This document shows positions 51,901 to 60,900 of a DNA stretch of 64,000 bases, one piece after another (position 1 is the stretch's first letter; each line of letters starts with the position of its first letter). This stretch comes from Eopsaltria australis. Taxonomy: Eukaryota; Chordata; Aves; Passeriformes; Petroicidae. Location: NCBI GenBank assembly GCA_034509425.1, contig JAVTVJ010000032.1, forward strand, positions 5,715,501 through 5,779,500. Direction: 5' to 3'. A program made the position numbers and the translations under genes. The notes under the pieces are model-generated. The model was given only the letters and a program-made list of their open reading frames with translations. It made no database searches and was not told the DNA's origin.

Positions 51901-54900
51901 TTAGGGTGTGTTCGGATCTGATGAAGGGGGATGTGAGTCAGCCCACACAAAAGCAGCAGGGAATACTTTAGCATTTCCAGTTTTTTTGTTACTCCGACTT
52001 CATAAAGGAGTGAAATTCTAAAGGAGGAAAAGATTAATCCAACTTCCTCTTTTCTTGGCAAAAGCCTTGCGAACATTGCAGAGATGTGTGGTCATTTTTC
52101 TGAGATAAACCATCTTCATTTCTTGGAACTGAGTGTGTGAATTAATGGTGGGAAGAAAGAGCTCAGGGAACGGAATTTCAGATGAAAGCTGCTGTTAACT
52201 TTAGTGAGTTTGCTCCAGTAACCCTGTGTGCCCATGCTCCATTGTCATGCTGGTGATGTGTCTGTTTATTTGAATGGACTAATCTGACAAACAAACACAA
52301 TGCTGTTGATACCTTTTCACAATCACCTTTGTTCACAACATGTGAATTTCTAGATCATTTATGGTTTGTAATGAGACTTGGGGATTCAAGCATAGTAATT
52401 TGAAGACCTGTTTCTGACCCAGCTGACTGAAACTTTAAAGAAGAGGGAGATTGATCCCTTTCTGAACTGTTACTCAGCTTTTTCATCATCGTGGGCGTGT
52501 AGAATGGACTGTAATAACCTTGGGTTATTACGCTGCTAGCCATACCCAGTCTGTAACAGCAGTTATCTGTGTCCTGGAAACTTTCTTGCTTTTCTGTAGG
52601 GAATAATTCCATTGTGTGGAACAAATCACTTTGCACAGATACTGTTTGGCTATTCTAAGTTCTGTGGCTGGCTGTAGTCACAAATTCCTCACCTGGACTA
52701 GATGTTTTCTGCCTGAGTCATTGACGAGAGACCATGCTACTGAGTACAGCCATACAAGGAAGGTCTTCTTGTAGAAGTTGGAATTCTGCTGGTTCACCTG
52801 AATCATAGCAAGTCTGAACTGGTTTATGTTATTGTAACAAAAAGGCCATGGCCGGTGTTATTGCTTCATTCATTGCAAATTTAGTTTCTGCTTTCTAGGT
52901 GTGTAAAACTGATGTGAAATTCAGTCTGTACTCTTGGTCCTAGTGCTAGTAAGGCTCAAGTTTCTTTGACAGTAGAGTTAAGCAGTGGCCTGCAGATAAC
53001 AAATGTTTCAATGAATAGTAAATAACTATTTTGTGACTGGTGTGTGTGTTTTTAGGTTTGGGTATGGTTTATTTACTTAAAGAGGCTCATGTTTTCAGAT
53101 GACAAAAGTTTGAAGACTAAAACTGCAGGGAAGGGCACTCTGTTGGACTGCTTGTTTTATTGTAGATATCAAACCACTGATATTTGTGTAACTGATATTT
53201 AGCAATGCAGTGGCTGGTGAGAGTGCACTGGACAGGATGGCCTGTGGCCTTGGAGGGAAACTTGTTTTGCCTATGATTAAAGAACATATTATGCAAATGC
53301 TTCAGAATCGTAAGTAACTGCATTTTCTTTTATTATTTTTTTAACAATTTTTTAACAAAGTTTCCAGGAACTTTAATACCTCTAAAGTCTTCATGTTTAG
53401 CTACTTGATATGTTATTATACATTTCCGCTTTTGATGTCAGCAGCAAAAACTGTAAATACTGTGAATTTGTAAGTTTATACCTTTCTCTTAGACTGTGAT
53501 TTATTAAACTTACACAGAGTGCATTACAGCATTTTTTCTAGTACATGGACAGCTGAGCAGAGATGTCATAAAAGTAGTACCTTTTTTTAAACAGTCGGGG
53601 AATTACATAAAAATAAGGGAAGATTTGAGGGGATTTTATTTAAAAATATTCTCTAAATCCTTAAAGAGACTCTCACAGCACCTTAAGTTTGTCCAAAGTG
53701 CCACCTGTTTTTCTGTAGCTCAATGTTTTCATGAGGTGTTTCTATATATTCTTATCAGTTGTTTTGTATTATTCTTTTCCTCTTAAAATACCTGTAATGC
53801 CTGCGCAGCCAATGATTAAAAAAAAACCACTGTACATTGCTTTCATGTGCTTTCACTTGACCTGTGATTTGAGTCTTTGGAGTAGAAGACGATGCTGAAG
53901 TTCTGGGTACTATTTCTGCCTTCATGGTTTAAAACCCAGTACAGAAAAGGCTGTTAGCATTTTGGGTATGAAAAAGAGGGCTACTCAAGGTAGCACCTGT
54001 TGTGTGTGAACATTTACAAAGTCTGTTGGGAATTTAAGTTTTTGTTATACAGAAAGTTTTATTAAGGAAACAAGCTAACCTGACCCAGTGTTGGTAGCTT
54101 CTAGGCTAGCAACCAGCTAGTTTTGTAGTAAATTCAGAGAAGTGTGGAGTCTAATCACTGAAAGACATGATTCCTGGGAAGGGGAGGTCATATGCAATTC
54201 ATGCCTGATGCTTGTTTTCTTCTGGGTCAGAGCTGTCCATAACCATAAGTATGCTTTGGAGAAGGGAAATGCAAAATATGATGTTTGGATCAGAGGCTCT
54301 TACTGGTAGGGAGTTGGGAGGAATGATGAGGACACTTAGATTAAAACATTGACAGTACTCTTGGAAGTCAAACTTTCCTTCTCCTATCCCCTCTTTGTCA
54401 CACATATTTATTGAAATAATAATTTAAGACTTTGAGTTTGGATTGAGTGGCCAGATGGTCCAAAGAAGATTGTGTTTCATTTTGTGGATTCATTAATTTC
54501 GAGTTTGGAATACATACTGACAGTTACACAGTGAGAGTCACGAGCTGTAGGCTTAACTAGGAACATCTAATGAACTGATGTAGCACAAAATAAGCTGCTA
54601 CTTTTCTGTTGTACCTTCTGTCGAGCTGATATTTCATTGCATCCTGATGAGACAGAAGCTTGAGTGTCAGGATTCTACTGCTCTGAACTGTGATGTTCTT
54701 TATTCCGAGAATGTAATATGTTACTAGCAGTAATGAAATATTGTGCTCTTTTGGGAGATAAGTTCTGTAACGTGCCTTTCCCACAGGTCGTTTGGTAAAC
54801 CTGTTTATTCCTTTGGTTTTCTCTTCTGTAATCTCAATGATTTCTAGCACAGAGAAAGATTTTTGTAAAAAAAAAAAAAAGAAATAAAAGAAATTGGAGT

Positions 54901-57900
54901 TTCTCACATGTTAAAAAAAAAAAAAGAGAGAGAGGCATGAAAGATTCTTTCCAACAATACCCACTACCCTGATAAGATGCTAATATGACTTAGAGATGGG
55001 GAGAGTTTACATAATAAGTGGAATGTCACTGTTCTTACAGCCTTGAGAAGACTGCTGAAAAGTTTAGTGCCAATCATTTATTTGTTTTAAATTTAGATAT
55101 TGTTTGAGTCATTAGACCTTTTTCTTGAGGAAGGTATGGCCTCTTCCACTGCTACTAAAACAGAAGAAGATGGGGGAGAGGGAAATTAAAATACTGTCCT
55201 GATGTTTGCCTGGTCAGCTCATTTAATTAAAATGCAGTTTTCAGGTATTAGTACTATGTACATACTTGTATCAGCAGTTAAGAATTCTTTCTTCTAGATC
55301 TGGATTTGGCCTGGATTAGACACTCAGTTTTTTGTGCATCTCTGGAAGTGTGTATGAGGAAAATGGAAAAGTGTTTAACAAATCGAGCAGATGCGTTAAC
55401 TTCCCTTCCATCTCCTGTTTTTCACTCTGCCTCCTCCTGTGTCCCCCAGCCCCTGCAAAGAAAAGAGGATTCATTTTTGTGGTTCTTTGTCGTTTCCAAA
55501 ATGAGTAACACTTCATTTTCACTCTTCTGTAGCTGACTGGAAGTACAGGCATGCTGGCTTGATGGCACTCTCTGCCATCGGAGAAGGTTGCCACCAACAG
55601 ATGGAGGGAATTTTAAATGAAATAGTTAATTTTGTTTTGCTATTCCTTCAGGATCCTGTGAGTATAGTTTTAGTAATTATTAAAAAATGTTTTAATTTCT
55701 GCTCTCACAACTGCTTGTTAACTGAGGGGAATACTTTTTCAGCATCCTAGAGTAAGATACGCGGCTTGTAACGCTATTGGACAAATGGCAACTGACTTTG
55801 CACCTGGGTTTCAGAAGAAATTTCATGAGAAGGCAAGTAGTAGAGTAGTAAGAAAAAAAAGTGGTTAAATTATGTCCCCTTCAGAAACTTCCTTTCTGAA
55901 AAGAAATATTTCTTTTTCAGGTGATAGGAGCTCTTCTACAAACCATGGAGGATCAAGGCAGCCAGCGTGTTCAAGCCCATGCAGCTGCAGCACTCATAAA
56001 CTTCACTGAAGATTGTCCCAAGTCACTGCTTATTCCATATTTGGATAATCTAGTGAAGCATCTTCATTCCATTATGGTCATAAAATTACAAGAGGTATAA
56101 TAAACTGAACAAATTGTTTCATGGAGGGTAACCTTGTGACACAGGCAGAATAAGTATAGCTGAACTAAGACCTCAGAAATGAGCCATACACTTATCTACT
56201 GATGTTGGTCTAAACTGACAAGAATTAGCATATGTGCAAGAACATTTGGTATGCTTTTTAGTAAAATGTGTGCTTTAGAAATATAACACTTTATTCTCCC
56301 TCTTTCCAAGTTGATACAGAAAGGCACTAAGCTAGTTTTGGAGCAAGTTGTGACTTCAATTGCATCAGTTGCAGATACAGTAGAGGAGAAGTTTGTTCCC
56401 TACTACGATTTATTTATGCCCTCCTTAAAACACATTGTTGAAAATGCTGTTCAGAAGGAATTAAGACTTTTACGAGGAAAGACTATTGAATGCATCAGTC
56501 TAATTGGTCTTGCTGTTGGCAAAGAAAAGGTAAGCTTAGATTTTATATAATGGTCTAAATACATTTTAAATGCCTTTGTTTTTTATGGTATTAGCACTGA
56601 ATTAGTATAATCGCTTGTTAAACATACAGCTATATTGTTGCTAATTTCTGTGCTTGTCTTTGTTTTCATTTTTGAGGTGACTGTCTTGCTGCTTAGGTTC
56701 ACAAATTTGCAATAGTATCTTATTGTAGCTTAAGTAATTATTGTCACTGAAGTTTTTTTTGCTTTAAGAGAAATGCTGTGACATCTCATTTAGGCAATGT
56801 CAGGGGCAAAAATGTGTGCAATTCAAAGGAAACTTAGAATAGTTTTGTAGGTGTATGCCTGAAAAAGTTTAATTTAAGTGAGCATATAAGTCTCTGAGAA
56901 GTAGCATCTTAATTTGCCTTTAAAAACATAGTTGTTTCCTGTATCTAGTTTATGCAGGATGCATCAGATGTAATGCAGCTATTATTGAAGACACAGACAG
57001 ACTTCAGTGATCTAGAGGATGATGATCCACAGGTATGTTAAAATTGTGTCTTTTTAGCTCATTGGTATTAAAAACATTCCTTGTATACATGATGTTTCTG
57101 CCCACTCCTTGGCCCTTCAGGCTAATTGTCCAGACTGTTTTACAAAACTTGACATTGAGATGGCTCTAGAATCTTTCACAGAAGTGTGGTTAGGAAATGA
57201 GACTTCCAGGACCTATATTTGTGGAAGAAATTTGAGCTTGTTGTCACCTTCTTACAAATAGATCAACAAGACTTGTTAAGCAGCTGTTCTAATGAGCAGA
57301 GAGCTATTTTAAGTTGTACATTTGAAAACAAATACTCCTCTGAAAACATAGTATTGCACCCTTTTTTACTTTTTCTCTATTTTACCGTTTTCCAGAATGT
57401 GACTTGGTAGTATTGTTTAAATCTGGGAAGTATTTCAGAAAAAAAATTATTTTTTAAAACAGGCACTAGGCAATGCAGTCATGAACCTTACACTGTCACA
57501 TTTTTACATGTATAGCAACTTTGATCAGAGGTGCTGTCAAGGTGTTGTTAGACTTGCCATGTCTTTTGAAGATGCATTTTTATGTGGATTGCATGTTGGA
57601 TTACTTCGCTTTGAAATAAGATTTATGGACTGCTGACGAATTCTTTTCAAAATTCCTATTATATAATGTATTTCCTTCATGCTTTCCTTTTAAGTATGCA
57701 TTAAAATAAAATGTGGGACATGAAAATTCTGCCTTCTCTTTTCTAGATCTCTTACATGATCTCTGCATGGGCCAGAATGTGTAAAATTCTTGGAAAGGAA
57801 TTTCAGCAGTACCTTCCAGTTGTCATGGGACCTTTAATGAAGACTGCATCCATTAAACCTGAAGTAGCTCTTTTAGACAGTAGGTTTAACATAATGTTTT

Positions 57901-60900
57901 GCTTGAAATATATACTGAAATAAATGCTTTTGTAGCACTTTTAGATTATTTTTCTTCCCCTCTGTATAACAGCACAAGATATGGAGAATATGAGTGACGA
58001 TGATGGTTGGGAATTTGTAAGCATAGGCGATCAGCAGAGTTTTGGAATCAAAACTGCAGGCCTTGAAGAAAAAGCAACTGCATGCCAAATGCTGGTGAGT
58101 AATAAAACAGTTTCGGTGATCTATGTGTTTCTGGTCAATTCAGTCTGGAGCCAAAATCTGCAACCGAAATACTGGTTTTTTGTCTCATGTGAAAGAGTTT
58201 TTTGGGTGATACTGCTTAGTTTGGATTACTTAATTGCATGTGGTTTACTTGATTAAAATAGTTTATTTAGTTGGGAGCTTAAAACTTTTAAAATAAACAG
58301 ATAGTTTTTCTTAGTTAGCAAAACTTATGGAATTGGATATGTTAAAAAGTAGTTCTTTTTTGCAAATATTGCTGTTTCAGAATTTGGTTTGAAAAATACA
58401 TGCATGCCCTAAGAGTGAGAGCTCACGCTGCTATCAGGGTTTCTTAAATTACCACAGTTGAGGGGGAAGGTAAATGGATTATTGCCTGCTTTTTAAAATA
58501 AACTAAAAAACCCTTGAAGTTTTAGTAGTCTCTCTGTCACCTTTACATAGTTGAAAAATGTAAGTATTTTCCCTTAAAAGAAGCGTATCTGTGCTCTATT
58601 TTTCAGGTTTGCTATGCAAAAGAGCTAAAAGAAGGATTTGTGGAATACACAGAGCAAGTTGTAAAGCTGATGGTTCCGTTATTGAAGTTCTACTTCCATG
58701 ATGATATCCTGTTAACAAATTCTACTGTGAAAACGGAAACTTGGAATCAAAATTGTGCTTGCTGTTTCCCTGAAGGAATTGAAAGTGTTAGTGTTGAAAT
58801 ATATGTGGCTTTGTAGCAGAAATAGTTTCAGAGAATGTTGGTTTACATGCACTATTTTAGAAAATGTATTCCTACTTTTCCCCCTAGTTTCTTTTTGAAT
58901 AAGCAATCAGTAGAAAAAGTGATGTAAGAAAGCAGAAGAGAACTTGAACAGCTTTTCTGTCATGGCCTGAAATAGGCTTGAAGCCACTTCTAAATAGAAG
59001 ACAGTGTAATTTTCCTATGATATCATCTATATCTAATTAAGAAATCAAACGCTTGGATTGTAATAAAATGAGTTTCGAGTAGAAAACTAAGAACTTCATT
59101 ATGGTGGTGGGGTGTTAAATTCTAAGCACTTTGTTGGTGTTGGTTGGTGTATTTCCTTAATAATAATGGCACGTGTCCGAGTGGCAGCAGCAGAGTCGAT
59201 GCCCCTCCTTCTTGAATGCGCCAGGGTTCGGGGGCCAGAGTACCTCACACAGATGTGGCACTTCATGTGTGATGCACTCATCAAAGCCATTGGGACAGAG
59301 CCAGAGTCCGATGTCCTCTCAGAAATAATGCATTCTTTTGCAAAGGTAACATTCTTACAAATTTAATGGCATTACTGTTTGTAGCTTTTTGCAATAAGAA
59401 ACGACATGTTTGATGTCCTTTAAATGTCTCAAATAAATGCAAGGTTTCCTCTACAGGAAATTTGTTTTGCTATAAATGTTGTTACAGCTGATGGAAAAAG
59501 TTGTATTTTGTTTTGCAGGAACACCAAAGTATCAACCTAAAACAGTTACCAAAGTTTTTCATTTTAACCACGAACAACTGAAATTATGGGCATGAAATGT
59601 ACAGTGGTATTATGCCCTACTTGTATAATGTGAGCATTGATTACAGTATGACTGTTCTACTAGTGATCCAGAGCATATATTAATAGTCTTCGTGTGCTTA
59701 GGTTTCATTAAGACTGCTCATGTTAAATTTAAAAGCTGAAAAACTGGTTGTTTTATTTCACAAGTGCATTGATGTAATGGGAGATGGATGCCTTAACAAC
59801 GAACACTTCGAAGAACTTGGAGGAATATTGAAAGAAAAACTAGAAGAGCACTTTAAAAATCAAGAGTTAAGACAGGGTAAGTTAACGCAAATCCTGTTAA
59901 CATGTGATGTGGCTGTTCTTCAAAGCAGAATTTATAATTATTTCTGAATGGAGAGAAAAAACTGTTTAGATTTCTTTGATTTGTATATTTATGTAAAGTA
60001 ATTGGACTGTGAAGCAACAGAATCCATGAGTTATATTTGTAAGCATCATTTTCAGCAATACTGTAGTGTAATCAGAAGTTGATGGACAGATTTACTTGAA
60101 AGACAGTGCATATCTATGGTGTTATGATTTCCGTGGGTTTTTTTCATCTGAAATCTTAGCAGTTTTCTCAAAGCAGAGGTAGTTTCTCATTACGAAGCCC
60201 TTTTCTTGTCTTTGTGGACAAGCTGGTGTGTTTATTTCCATTTCCTGTGCTTTTTTACACATTCTCAGATTGAGCTGTCGTGTACTTCTTGGTTTTTTGT
60301 GAAAGCTTTCTGAAGCTTCTTAAAGATGGAAAATTCCTGTTTTATTTTCAGATACTGTTTCCTACTGTTTCTAAATTTGTTTCTGCATAATTTTTCCCTT
60401 TCACAGGCTTCTTATGCACTTATAGAAAGGTAGTGGTTTAATTTATTTTTTTTTTAATTTAGTGAAAAGACAAGATGAAGACTATGATGAACAAGTTGAG
60501 GAGTCATTACAAGATGAAGTAAGTTAGTTTGAAGAGTTTTTCCACTCATCAAGCACCAGGATGGAAATATTGCACAAATATACTTTCTTCTCAGTTAGAT
60601 CACAGTGCATCCTCAGAATTATTTCTTCATAGAGGAATGTTTTTACTGTAGTCCTTCAAAACTTGCAGTAAGAAATGGGTCACACTACTTTGTGAATTAG
60701 AAAATAAGAAAAGTTTCCTTGTCTGGTATATTGAAGTAAGAAGTTCAGAATATAGCTTTTTCTTTTCTTCATCCTCTCAAACAATTCTTGGATGACATTA
60801 ACACTGATACAGAGTTGACAGCAGACTATCTAATCACAGAATATGCTGAGTTGGAAGGGAGCCACAAGGATCATCAACTCCAGCTCCTGGCCCTGCACAG

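Noticed and set aside
58704..58810. Read-through of exon 18 into intron ([11 protein letters not shown]...) as an alternative C-terminus
   Set aside because: The conserved continuation lies in exon 19; the intron has U12 signals. An alternative intron-retention transcript is possible but unsupported.
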